A stretch of 11,179 bases of DNA from Desulfobulbaceae bacterium UBA2775 (GTDB taxonomy: Bacteria > Desulfobacterota > Desulfobulbia > Desulfobulbales > Desulfocapsaceae). Both the position numbers and the translations under genes were made by a program. Where the stretch lies: contig DEIL01000301.1 in the NCBI GenBank assembly GCA_002352445.1, positions 50,577-61,755 of the forward strand, written 5' to 3'. The notes beneath the pieces were generated by a model. It ran no database searches. It had not been told where the DNA came from and saw only the letters and a list, made by a program, of their open reading frames with translations. Positions within the stretch are counted from its first letter, which is position 1. Every line of letters starts with the position of its first letter. Below are positions 1 to 6,422 of this stretch, one piece after another.

Positions 1-33
1 TTTTAACTTAGCCATCTATAGCGGCAATCGACC

Positions 34-72
34 TTTTTACGAGTTCATCATATATTGATAATCTCGTAAAAA
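34..72. repeat. Dyad-symmetric intergenic repeat (TCGTAAAAA family)
   Basis: Perfect 10-bp inverted arms TTTTTACGAG (34-43) and CTCGTAAAAA (63-72) enclose a 19-nt AT-rich loop, which contains a smaller inverted pair ATCA/TGAT (47-50 and 56-59). Read outward, each arm has the form TGAT-N4-TCGTAAAAA. The same form recurs at the other end of the window (11159-11179), so this looks like a dispersed element rather than a gene-specific signal. It lies 13 bp beyond the stop codon of the minus-strand dehydrogenase/hydratase. It could act as a transcript end, but the arms run T-first and A-last on both strands, so there is no U tract after the hairpin as in an ordinary intrinsic terminator. Confidence 0.6.
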
Positions 73-85
73 CCTCAAATTGGTG

Positions 86-2125
86 CTACTTACCCTGATA
101 CTGAGGAGGCTTACCTCCAACCGACGAAAGACCGGCAAGGGCATCCTCTGTAGAGAATATATAGTTAAGCTCGCCGAGCTCTAGATCTATGGCTTCTGGT
201 ATTGTTACTTTCTGCTGAGCATCTATAAGCTCGTCAGCCTTCAACAGAGCCAAAGGTGCTTTGCGGGAGATAATCTTCAGAGTCTTCTCTGCCAGGTCAG
301 CGGATATCCCCTCAGTTTTTAAACCAGCCAGGAGGGCCTTGACATTATCCGGCGAGCAAACTTTGGCCAATTCTGCAAACCGTTCCGGCAGTTTTCTTGA
401 CCTGTATTTATCCGGTATTGGTCCGTTACAAATTTCCAGAATAGTCTTTTCAAGATCCTGGGGATTTATTATTTTTGATACAATACCAAGGTCATATGCG
501 TCTTGGGCGCTGATTGTCCTACCTGTGAAAACGTAATATTTTGCCAGCTCCGTTCCGATCTGACGGGCTGTCCGAAGCATGCCGCCAAGACCGGGGATAA
601 TACCGATTGCCGTTTCCGGAAACCCCATCGAACCGGCTGAAGTCGCAACAATTGTTTGACAAGCTAAAGCCAGTTCACTGCCACCGCCGAGAGAAAGTCC
701 ATCCAGTACAGCTATGGTTCGTTTGGTTGAATTTTCGATACGGAGCAGAAGTTCATGCCCGCCTTTGGTAAATGCCACTATATCGTCGATGCGATCATTC
801 TTAATATTCTGGATGAAATAGCGAATATCAGCACCAGCCACGAAGGCTTTGCCTGCCCCTTGAATGACAATACCTTTGATATCTGGATTGCTTTCCGCCT
901 CAGAGAATCTTTCTTCAAGCTGCCGAACAACCGCTTCATTCAGGGCGTTCATCGCCTCCGGACGGTTGATGGTGATATATGCAACCTGATCTTTGGCCTG
1001 CATATCAACCCATCGAAAATCAAATGGTTTACCGGTCTGTTTGTGTTTTTTCAGAATTTCAGGGATCGCGAAATCAGCATATTTCAGGGCAACAGCCTCA
1101 ACTACCTGATACGTTTTGGTAATTCCGATTCGATTCATGATTTCAAATGGGCCTTTCACCCATCTCAACCCAATTTTTGCACCCAGATCCGTATCTTCAA
1201 CAGAAGCCACTCCTTCATCTACTAAAGCAGCCGCAACACCTAAACAAATGCCTAGGAATCTGTCCTCAATCTTTTCCAGTTTCGATTCATCAACCTGACC
1301 TGAAAGATCCCAATTTTCCTTTTTTTCCATTTGCTTTCGAAGAGTCACGGAGGTGGCATAAAATGGTCCTAGTTCCCGGCCAAGGGTGTCAGCAGAATGA
1401 ACTGCAATGGGAATGCCGGTAACATTCATCAATTCAAATGCCCCCATGCCGATTTTGAAGGCGCGCTTGGCAGCTGCTTCGATAGTAGGAATATTAGCGA
1501 GGTTTTCTTCGAGCATTCGTGTCGCTTCGTTTAAGAATGGTACGAAAAATCGGTTAACGGCAAAGCCCGGTGCGTCCTTGACTGTAATAGCTGTCTTGCC
1601 GTGAAGTTTTGCAAACATCTTGGCTATTTCCACAGTTGCTGGACTTGTTCCCTGATGGGGGATCACTTCAAGCAGACGGTTTTTTGCTGGGTGGTAAAAA
1701 TAATGAAGCCCGACAAATCGGTCTGGTCGATTGATTTTCTCAGCGAATTCTCGAACATAGAAGCTTGAGGTATTGGTGGCAAGAATGGTGTGTTCGTCGC
1801 AAATGGCATCGAGCTGTTGAAAAAGAGCTGTCTTAACACCCTTATCTTCAAAAACTGCTTCTATGATCAGATCAGCGTCTGCAACCTGATTGAAATCAAC
1901 TGTTGCAGTGATCCTGGAAAGAGTTGCTGCCATTTGGGCAGGCGAAAATATTCTCCGTTCAACCCCTGCCTGAAGCAGTGACTTGATGTTTGCAAGGCCT
2001 TTTTGTACAAATATTTCTTGGGTGTCGATCATGACAACGGAAAGCCCTTCCTGGGCAATTTTTTGGACAATTCCGCTGCCCATGTTTCCGGCGCCAATGA
2101 CACCAATTTTCGTTAATTGTTTCAT
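86..2125 (-). CDS. Bifunctional 3-hydroxyacyl-CoA dehydrogenase / enoyl-CoA hydratase
   Basis: Predicted to hydrate enoyl-CoA to 3-hydroxyacyl-CoA and oxidise that with NAD to 3-oxoacyl-CoA, two consecutive cytoplasmic beta-oxidation steps. Of 679 residues, the N-terminal half is the dehydrogenase: Rossmann loop GAGNMGSG at 11-18, NTSS at 118-121, LH at 140-141, PGFAVNR at 186-192, giving the expected Ser120, His141, Glu153 and Asn191. Two C-terminal dehydrogenase helical domains follow, to about 370. The crotonase domain (about 375-640) has the GAGKAFVAGAD oxyanion region (423-433) and both catalytic glutamates, Glu484 in GGGSELA and Glu504 in GFPETAIG. The order is dehydrogenase first, opposite to FadB/FadJ and like fusions known from archaea and deltaproteobacteria. 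The segment after His141 reads YFYHPAKNR instead of the usual FFNP. The start is supported by AGGAG at 2131-2135, five bases from ATG. Chain-length preference cannot be told. Confidence 0.93.
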   Translation of the reverse strand: MKQLTKIGVIGAGNMGSGIVQKIAQEGLSVVMIDTQEIFVQKGLANIKSLLQAGVERRIFSPAQMAATLSRITATVDFNQVADADLIIEAVFEDKGVKTALFQQLDAICDEHTILATNTSSFYVREFAEKINRPDRFVGLHYFYHPAKNRLLEVIPHQGTSPATVEIAKMFAKLHGKTAITVKDAPGFAVNRFFVPFLNEATRMLEENLANIPTIEAAAKRAFKIGMGAFELMNVTGIPIAVHSADTLGRELGPFYATSVTLRKQMEKKENWDLSGQVDESKLEKIEDRFLGICLGVAAALVDEGVASVEDTDLGAKIGLRWVKGPFEIMNRIGITKTYQVVEAVALKYADFAIPEILKKHKQTGKPFDFRWVDMQAKDQVAYITINRPEAMNALNEAVVRQLEERFSEAESNPDIKGIVIQGAGKAFVAGADIRYFIQNIKNDRIDDIVAFTKGGHELLLRIENSTKRTIAVLDGLSLGGGSELALACQTIVATSAGSMGFPETAIGIIPGLGGMLRTARQIGTELAKYYVFTGRTISAQDAYDLGIVSKIINPQDLEKTILEICNGPIPDKYRSRKLPERFAELAKVCSPDNVKALLAGLKTEGISADLAEKTLKIISRKAPLALLKADELIDAQQKVTIPEAIDLELGELNYIFSTEDALAGLSSVGGKPPQYQGK

Positions 2126-2209
2126 ATTGTCTCCTGATTATCTTTTTGGTTAATCCGATAAACGCATACTTTGTTTAATGAAGTCCAAGAATTTTTAGTT
2201 TGAATAAAC

Positions 2210-2412
2210 TCATGTCACGTAATCCATAGTTTTGTTTTTCTGAAACCATAATTTTCTGAGATCCTTATTCAGATAATAGGCGGTGGCAAGTGAGCTATAA
2301 TGGTTGCTTTGGGCAGATTTTTAAAAATCGTGGAAACATAGGCCAGCGACATATCTATGGCAACCACCTGTATTCGGGCCCAAGAATAATCAGTATCCTT
2401 AGGGTAATACCT
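2210..2412 (-). pseudogene. Decayed ISL3-family transposase fragment with internal deletion
   Basis: In the 302-bp gap between dctM and the dehydrogenase/hydratase gene, the minus strand carries two transposase-like segments in different frames. From about 2400 down to 2299 it reads QVVAIDMSLAYVSTIFKNLP followed by KAT, matching the conserved V-x-x-V-x-x-DMS-x-x-Y ... LP-x-A block around a catalytic Asp of ISL3-family DDE transposases. From about 2296 down to 2213 another frame reads LATAYYLNKDLRKLWFQKNK and stops at 2210-2212, matching the A-Y-x-L-K-x-DLR-x-x-W block that lies several dozen residues further on in intact proteins. The intervening part is missing and the frame changes near 2291-2300. 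N- and C-terminal parts are also absent, so the gene is dead. The family call is from memory of conserved blocks, not a search. The remaining 84 bp (2126-2209) form the leader of the downstream gene and hold only a weak TAAAC/GTTTA dyad (2159-2177). Confidence 0.72.
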
Positions 2413-2427
2413 TGCACAGTCAGAAAA

Positions 2428-3717
2428 CTATCCACCATAAACCAGACGTGGTAAGAAGAGGACCAGATCGGGCCAATAGGTCAGTATCAGCAGAATTGCA
2501 GTCTGAATTATCAGAAAAGGTAGTACCGCCTTCGAGACGTAAACCAGGTTTTTACCAGCCACAGCGCCGGAGATATAGAGACTGACGCCCAAGGGTGGAG
2601 TACAATAGCCGATCCCCAGGTTGATGGTCATCAGCAGGCCGAAATGCATGGTGTCAATACCGAAAGAAGCAAGCAGTGGCAAGAAAATCGGCGTCAGGAT
2701 CAGGGTTGCCGAGATGATATCCATGAACATTCCGACGACCAGTAGCATGATGTTGACGGCCAGCAAAAAAACCCAGGGTGACGAGATTTGGCTAATCACA
2801 GCCGTGGCGATTTTGTCTGGAATCTGCTCAAAGGTCAGATACTCGCCGAACACTGATGCCCCGGCGACGATTATAAGAAGGGTCGCAGAGGTGACTGCTG
2901 AGGAGATAATGATCTGTTGGATGTCCTTGATTTTCATGTCTTTGTGAATGAAAAGCTCGACAATAAACGCATAAAAACAGGCCACGACAGCTGCTTCATT
3001 CGCGGTAAATACACCCGAATAGATGCCGCCGAAGATGAGTACCGGCAGGCACAGAGCCCAGAAGCTCTCTTTGAGAACCGCAACGATCTCCTTGAAACTC
3101 GGTTTGTTCAGAGTTTCGTAGTTTCTTTTTTTACAATAAAAGTAGGCGTACAGGCTCGTCATGAACATGATCATGATGCCCGGTATGAAGCCGGTCAAAA
3201 ACAGAGCCTCAATCTGATCGTTACTGACCATGGCATAGAGGATCATAGCGATTGATGGCGGAATGATGATTCCCAGATTGGGGGCGGTGGTCATGATGCC
3301 GACGGAAAATTTCTCATCGTAGCCATTTTCGATTAATGCCGGAATCATGAAGCCGCCAATGGCGACAACGGTGGCGACCGTCGATCCGGATATCGCACCA
3401 AAGAAGCCGCAGGCTAATACGCCAGCCATCGCCAACCCGCCGGGCAGAAAGCCGACCATAACATTGGCCGTTTTAATCAGTTTGTGAACAATCGAGCCGG
3501 TGGTCATGATGTTGCCGCAGAGGATGAAGAAAAGCACTACCACCAGGGCAAACTTATCCATACTGCGGTAGAGCACTTCTATAACAATCTGCGCGTCAAT
3601 GCCGAGCATGAACACCAGCCCGACGGTTCCGGTAAAGAACAACGCCATGAAGACAGGCACGGTCGTAGCGAGCAAGCCAAGTAGCATGAACAGGATAATT
3701 AAATAGTTGGAGTCCAT
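2428..3717 (-). CDS. dctM: TRAP transporter large permease subunit (DctM family)
   Basis: Large membrane subunit of a tripartite ATP-independent periplasmic transporter, which couples ion gradients to uptake of an acid delivered by the DctP-type binding protein. The 429-residue length is typical of the family. The sequence is hydrophobic throughout with ten or more likely membrane segments and a polar central loop near 193-212. Family signatures are visible: LPGGLAMAGVLACGFFGAIS from residue 91 followed by GSTVATVVAIGG, IIPPSIAMILYA at about 151-162, GIYSGVFTANEAA at about 231-243, and GYCTPPLGVSLYISG near 370-384. It is the last transporter gene, 28 bp after dctQ on the same strand. The ATG at 3715-3717 has no clear Shine-Dalgarno sequence, so translation may depend on coupling with dctQ. 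Substrate is unknown. Confidence 0.93.
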   Translation of the reverse strand: MDSNYLIILFMLLGLLATTVPVFMALFFTGTVGLVFMLGIDAQIVIEVLYRSMDKFALVVVLFFILCGNIMTTGSIVHKLIKTANVMVGFLPGGLAMAGVLACGFFGAISGSTVATVVAIGGFMIPALIENGYDEKFSVGIMTTAPNLGIIIPPSIAMILYAMVSNDQIEALFLTGFIPGIMIMFMTSLYAYFYCKKRNYETLNKPSFKEIVAVLKESFWALCLPVLIFGGIYSGVFTANEAAVVACFYAFIVELFIHKDMKIKDIQQIIISSAVTSATLLIIVAGASVFGEYLTFEQIPDKIATAVISQISSPWVFLLAVNIMLLVVGMFMDIISATLILTPIFLPLLASFGIDTMHFGLLMTINLGIGYCTPPLGVSLYISGAVAGKNLVYVSKAVLPFLIIQTAILLILTYWPDLVLFLPRLVYGG

Positions 3718-3745
3718 AAAAATTATTAAGGCAATTCAGGCAGGA

Positions 3746-4261
3746 TCAAGGTGAGCGGTCCTTGGCTGGTAGCACCCCATCCTTCAAGTCTTCGTACATG
3801 ACAAGCAGGGTGCGGAAAAACATCATCGCTCCCATGACTGGCAATACGGCATAGAATATCCATTCAGGGATTTGCAGGCTGCTGGTTCGAGCGTATTCAT
3901 CTTCATACATCATGATCATCATCTTCGAGCCCAGAAAAACCAGAGTTCCGGCAAAAATCAGGGTGGCGGTGTGGGCAAACATGTCCAAGTATTTTTTAAG
4001 TTGGGGAATCATTTGTGGCAGTGCATCGATGCGAATCAGAGAGCGGCGACGAACCGCGACGAGGCAGCCAATATAAGTTGAGAAATAGATGGTTTTTCGA
4101 ACCACTTCATCCGACCAATAGAGGTTGAAATCGTTGGTCAGTTTGCGCAGCAGGACATTGGCCATGGCGACAACCAGGGCGATACAGACCGCAAGCAAAA
4201 GGGACCAATTCTCGACGATTAAAAAGGCGCGATCAATGGTTTGAATTATTTTTTTCAGCAT
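3746..4261 (-). CDS. dctQ: TRAP transporter small permease subunit (DctQ family)
   Basis: Small membrane subunit that pairs with DctM in the TRAP permease. It has 171 residues, the usual size, with four hydrophobic segments at roughly 18-38, 56-72, 92-112 and 131-150. The family motif after the first segment is present: WSDEVVRK (49-56), then YIGCLVAVRRRSLIRIDAL (63-81), corresponding to the usual W-x-E-x-x-R ... G-x-x-x-A-x-R-x-x-x-x-I-x-x-D pattern. It lies between dctP, 77 bp upstream across a hairpin terminator, and dctM, 28 bp downstream. The ATG at 4259-4261 follows a weak AAGG a few bases upstream. The order P-Q-M is the common TRAP layout. Family assignment is secure; the transported compound is not known. 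Confidence 0.9.
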   Translation of the reverse strand: MLKKIIQTIDRAFLIVENWSLLLAVCIALVVAMANVLLRKLTNDFNLYWSDEVVRKTIYFSTYIGCLVAVRRRSLIRIDALPQMIPQLKKYLDMFAHTATLIFAGTLVFLGSKMMIMMYEDEYARTSSLQIPEWIFYAVLPVMGAMMFFRTLLVMYEDLKDGVLPAKDRSP

Positions 4262-4280
4262 GTGCCTTGACCCTGAGAAT

Positions 4281-4310
4281 AAAAAAGCCGGGGAGCAGGG
4301 CTCCCCGGCT
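4281..4310 (-). terminator. Intrinsic terminator/attenuator between dctP and dctQ
   Basis: AGCCGGGGAGC (4286-4296) and GCTCCCCGGCT (4300-4310) form a perfect 11-bp GC-rich stem with a 3-nt loop. On the minus strand the hairpin is followed directly by six T residues (4286-4281), overlapping the base of the stem. It starts 28 bp after the dctP stop codon and ends about 20 bp before the dctQ start. Its position suggests partial termination or protection of the dctP message 3' end, so that the periplasmic binding protein is made in excess over the permease, a common arrangement in binding-protein transporters. Confidence 0.88.
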
Positions 4311-4338
4311 CATATCAATAGAGATGATTTAATGATTT

Positions 4339-5385
4339 CTATTTCAGTGTGCTTTGAACTTTTGCCAGGTAGTCGGTACCGATTTTTTTACCCCATGAGG
4401 AGTAAACCGGAGCGGCTTCTTTCACCAGAGTTGCTTTGTCCGCCACTGAAAGCTGGTAGAATTCAACGCCTGCCTCCTTGGCTTTGGCAATCTGAGCATC
4501 TTGCTGTTCTCTAGTTAGACCGCGGGTCTTGGCGCTCTCTTCCGCGATGACGTCAAGGAAGATTTTTTGCAGATCCATCGGCAGTTTATCGAACCAGCGC
4601 TTGTTAACCAGATGGACAAAAAGCCCCTGTGCATAGTTCAACTCGGTAAAGTATTTGGCGATGGTGAACTTTTTGGTGATATTGCAGACGATTGCGGTAT
4701 GGTCGAGGCCATTAATAACCCCGGTCTGTAGTGCCTGGGGGACATCCGGCCAAGGCATGACCGTAAATTTGAGGTTCCAGCCTTTGTACACGTCGATGTT
4801 GACCGGGGCCTCGGCGATCCTGAAATTAACCGCTTTTGCATCGGCAAGGTTGCGCACCGGAGTCGTGGTCGCCCAACCGTACTGGCCGTAGTTGACAATG
4901 TCGGTCACCATCAGGCCTGCGGACATGGCACTCTTGCTGTATGGACCCCAAAGTTCCGGGTTGCTGCGGAACTGCTCAAGCTTGTCATAGGTGTCGACGA
5001 CGTAGGGCAGGTTGACGATGCCAAGTTTGTCGGCAATGTTAGCCGAGGCAACTGATGATGCCAGCATCCCCTGGATCGCACCGATCTTCAGCTTGGAGAT
5101 GACATCCTTCTCACCGCCGAGTTGCGCCAGTGGCCGGTAATCGACATAGATACGGCCGTTTGATTTTTCCCAGAGCGAGTCGCGAATGTTGTAACCGTTC
5201 GCTACTCCTTGAATAACCGGATGAGAAATGTTCGACAAAATATAGGTATATTCAGCTTTCGAATAATCAAATTTTGTCTTCCAGTTGGCCAGCGGATCTT
5301 TTTTCTTTTCCGCAGCCAACAGAGGACTGGCAAGCATACTGACAATAAACAGAACGAGCAGGGACGGGACGAATGTTCTCTTCAT
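4339..5385 (-). CDS. dctP: TRAP transporter substrate-binding protein (DctP family)
   Basis: Periplasmic solute receptor of the TRAP system. It has 348 residues with a clear Sec signal peptide: MKRT, a hydrophobic core to about residue 23, and a likely cleavage site near Ala24/Ala25 before EKKK. The mature protein shows the DctP pattern, including YRPLAQLGGEKDVISKLKIG (83-102), VNFRIAE with the conserved substrate-carboxylate Arg at 189, and PWPDVPQALQTGVINGLDHT (211-230). In characterised relatives this Arg salt-bridges an organic acid, so a carboxylate ligand is expected but its identity is open. The ATG is preceded by AGAGGTG (5389-5395). It is the first gene of the transporter unit, divergent from the acyl-CoA ligase across a 1 kb gap. 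That neighbourhood favours a carboxylate activated to a CoA ester after uptake. Confidence 0.93.
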   Translation of the reverse strand: MKRTFVPSLLVLFIVSMLASPLLAAEKKKDPLANWKTKFDYSKAEYTYILSNISHPVIQGVANGYNIRDSLWEKSNGRIYVDYRPLAQLGGEKDVISKLKIGAIQGMLASSVASANIADKLGIVNLPYVVDTYDKLEQFRSNPELWGPYSKSAMSAGLMVTDIVNYGQYGWATTTPVRNLADAKAVNFRIAEAPVNIDVYKGWNLKFTVMPWPDVPQALQTGVINGLDHTAIVCNITKKFTIAKYFTELNYAQGLFVHLVNKRWFDKLPMDLQKIFLDVIAEESAKTRGLTREQQDAQIAKAKEAGVEFYQLSVADKATLVKEAAPVYSSWGKKIGTDYLAKVQSTLK

Positions 5386-5419
5386 CGGACACCTCTTTTA
5401 AGTGGTGGGTGGGTGGGCC
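5386..5419 (-). promoter_or_regulatory. dctP leader: SD preceded by CCCA repeats (G-rich opposite strand)
   Basis: Immediately upstream of dctP the minus strand carries three tandem CCCA units and a shorter CCA, ending about 8 bases before the Shine-Dalgarno AGAGGTG. On the plus strand this is GGTGGGTGGGTGGG (5404-5417), four G runs with single-base loops. Visible consequences could be either a two-tier G-quadruplex on the DNA template strand or pairing of CACC in the mRNA leader with GGTG of the SD. Both are inferences from pattern only. Confidence 0.35.
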
Positions 5420-5421
5420 TA

Positions 5422-5439
5422 CGCCATCTTAGTATGGCG
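5422..5439. repeat. Small inverted repeat in dctP leader
   Basis: CGCCAT (5422-5427) and ATGGCG (5434-5439) are perfect 6-bp arms around a 6-nt loop, between the candidate promoter and the CCCA tract of dctP. It could form a small leader hairpin or be a dyad operator. No regulator gene lies nearby to support either. Confidence 0.4.
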
Positions 5440-5496
5440 ATAAGCCATGTCTAATCCTCAACAACACAAAAAAAACAACCCAAGTAAATCTCAGCC

Positions 5497-5525
5497 ACAA
5501 TAACATTACGAAGCGCTTCAGACAA
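5497..5525 (-). promoter_or_regulatory. Candidate sigma-70-type promoter for dctP
   Basis: On the minus strand TTGTCT (5525-5520) and TATTGT (5502-5497) are separated by exactly 17 bp, each matching the consensus at four of six positions. A perfect 10-bp palindrome GAAGCGCTTC (5510-5519) sits directly after the -35 box and could be an operator. The predicted start would give a leader of about 100 nt. It is the best-spaced pair I found in this gap, but the matches are modest. Confidence 0.35.
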
Positions 5526-5713
5526 GGAATACTGTCTTCACTCTCGATATGCGATTATGACGTTCACGATTTCCATAATTCGAATCATCAATAGCCACAT
5601 ATTAGCCACAATATAGCTCATGCATAAGGATAATTACATTGAAGCCATATCAATGTCAAGCACAGAAAAAATTTCACCACAAGTGTTGCTCCCTTTGCCA
5701 CGCAGAACCGCTA

Positions 5714-5853
5714 TTAGTAGTTTACCTCAGAAAGCCTGTCATGAAAAACAAGAAGCCAAGGAGTATATTTTGAAATTATGTACCTATGAAAGCACCATGG
5801 TACTTATCCAGTCATACTAAAAACAATTCCGACTTGTCAGGTTAGAAAATAAT
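5714..5853 (+). repeat. Diverged direct repeat, copy A
   Basis: This segment aligns with 6015-6193 in the same orientation at roughly three quarters identity by eye. Shared words in order are TTAGTA, AAAAACA, GGAGT, TTGAAATTATGT, CCATGG, ACTTATCCA, TTCCGA, GGTTAG and a final TAAT. Copy A lacks about 40 bp that copy B has between AAAAACA and GGAGT. Since copy B directly precedes a transposase remnant, both copies are probably terminal regions of an IS4-type element, which is an inference. Confidence 0.65.
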
Positions 5854-6014
5854 CCAGAAACAGCAGGTCACCGTTGAGCCAAGTCAGTATGGCGACCTGT
5901 AGTTTATAAAGTTCTTCCTCTTGCCAAGCGGCACTTTAAAAGAGTTGACTTGTCCTATGCGAGAGGATACACATTGGCTAAAATGTATCCTTATGTTAGC
6001 TAATATGTAACTTA

Positions 6015-6193
6015 TTAGTACCTTACTCCAGAACTTCTGTAACAAAAAACAGGTAAGCACCCTTAAATACCAGGGCATAAACTCCGACTCCGGGAAATTG
6101 AGGAGTGTATTTGAAATTATGTGCTTAGTAACGCTCCATGGCACTTATCCAAGGAATTTAAAAAAGTTCCGATCTGTTCGGTTAGTTGGTAAT
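6015..6193 (+). repeat. Diverged direct repeat, copy B
   Basis: Second, longer copy of the repeat at 5714-5853. It runs straight into the IS4-type transposase core that begins near 6194. The simplest reading is one end of the insertion sequence joined by a deletion to an internal part of its transposase gene. The core (6101-6193) is the best conserved part, with TTGAAATTATGT and CACTTATCCAAGG prominent. There are no long open frames of recognisable protein within it. Confidence 0.65.
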
Positions 6194-6385
6194 ATTACAA
6201 CATTTAAAGACATATCCGACGGAAAGCTCCACAATGTCAACTCGTTTGATATCTTTCCTGTCGACCCCGGTGCCTATCACATTATGGACAGAGAGCAGGT
6301 GGATTTCACCCGACTCTGTGCTATGACTAAAATAGGAGCTTTTTTCATTGCTCGGGCCAAATCAAATATCCAATGTAACAAGAGT
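6194..6385 (+). pseudogene. IS4-family transposase core fragment
   Basis: One plus-strand frame reads ISDGKLHNVNSFDIFPVDPG, then AYHIMDREQVDFTRLCAMTK, then IGAFFIARAKSN. This is the conserved block of IS4-type DDE transposases, usually ISDGKLHDVN ... FYVMDRGYVDFARL ... GAFFVTRAKSN, which includes a catalytic Asp in MDR. The Gly-Tyr after MDR is replaced by Glu-Gln. The first catalytic Asp region and the C-terminal region with the final Glu are absent, so it is a dead internal piece of about 60 codons. It ends about 40 bp before the acyl-CoA ligase start and may have displaced that gene's original promoter. Family recognised from conserved motifs only. Confidence 0.8.
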
Positions 6386-6410
6386 TCTTCCTTCATTATC
6401 TCAAACTCAA

Positions 6411-6416
6411 AGGAGG
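6411..6416 (+). promoter_or_regulatory. Ribosome binding site deciding the acyl-CoA ligase start
   Basis: AGGAGG, within AAGGAGGTG, lies six bases before ATG 6423. The same frame is open back to an ATG at 6348, but those 25 codons lie in transposase debris and the ligase fold aligns from the 6423 start, so the later start is chosen. Confidence 0.9.
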
Positions 6417-6422
6417 TGCAGA

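Larger units (their letters stand above)
5386..6422. other. Divergent intergenic region with IS scars
   Basis: This 1037-bp stretch separates dctP (leftward) from the acyl-CoA ligase (rightward) and contains no intact gene. From left to right it holds the dctP leader and promoter candidate, three AGCCACA words (5493, 5593, 5604, the last two 11 bp apart), repeat copy A (5714-5853), a dyad CAGGTC/GACCTG (5864-5869 and 5894-5899), a dyad GGATACA/TGTATCC (5965-5971 and 5984-5990), repeat copy B (6015-6193), an IS4-type transposase core (6194-6385), and the short native leader of the ligase with a strong SD. Most of it therefore appears to be insertion-sequence debris. Confidence 0.6.

Noticed and set aside
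5878..6003. Open plus-strand frame of about 41 codons reading VYKVLPLAKRHFKRVDL
   Set aside because: Composition looks somewhat coding-like, but there is no start codon with a ribosome site and no family I recognise. Possibly decayed sequence.
6348..6422. N-terminal extension of the acyl-CoA ligase from an upstream in-frame ATG
   Set aside because: The extension lies in IS4 debris and is unlike any ligase N-terminus. The strong AGGAGG at 6411-6416 points to ATG 6423.
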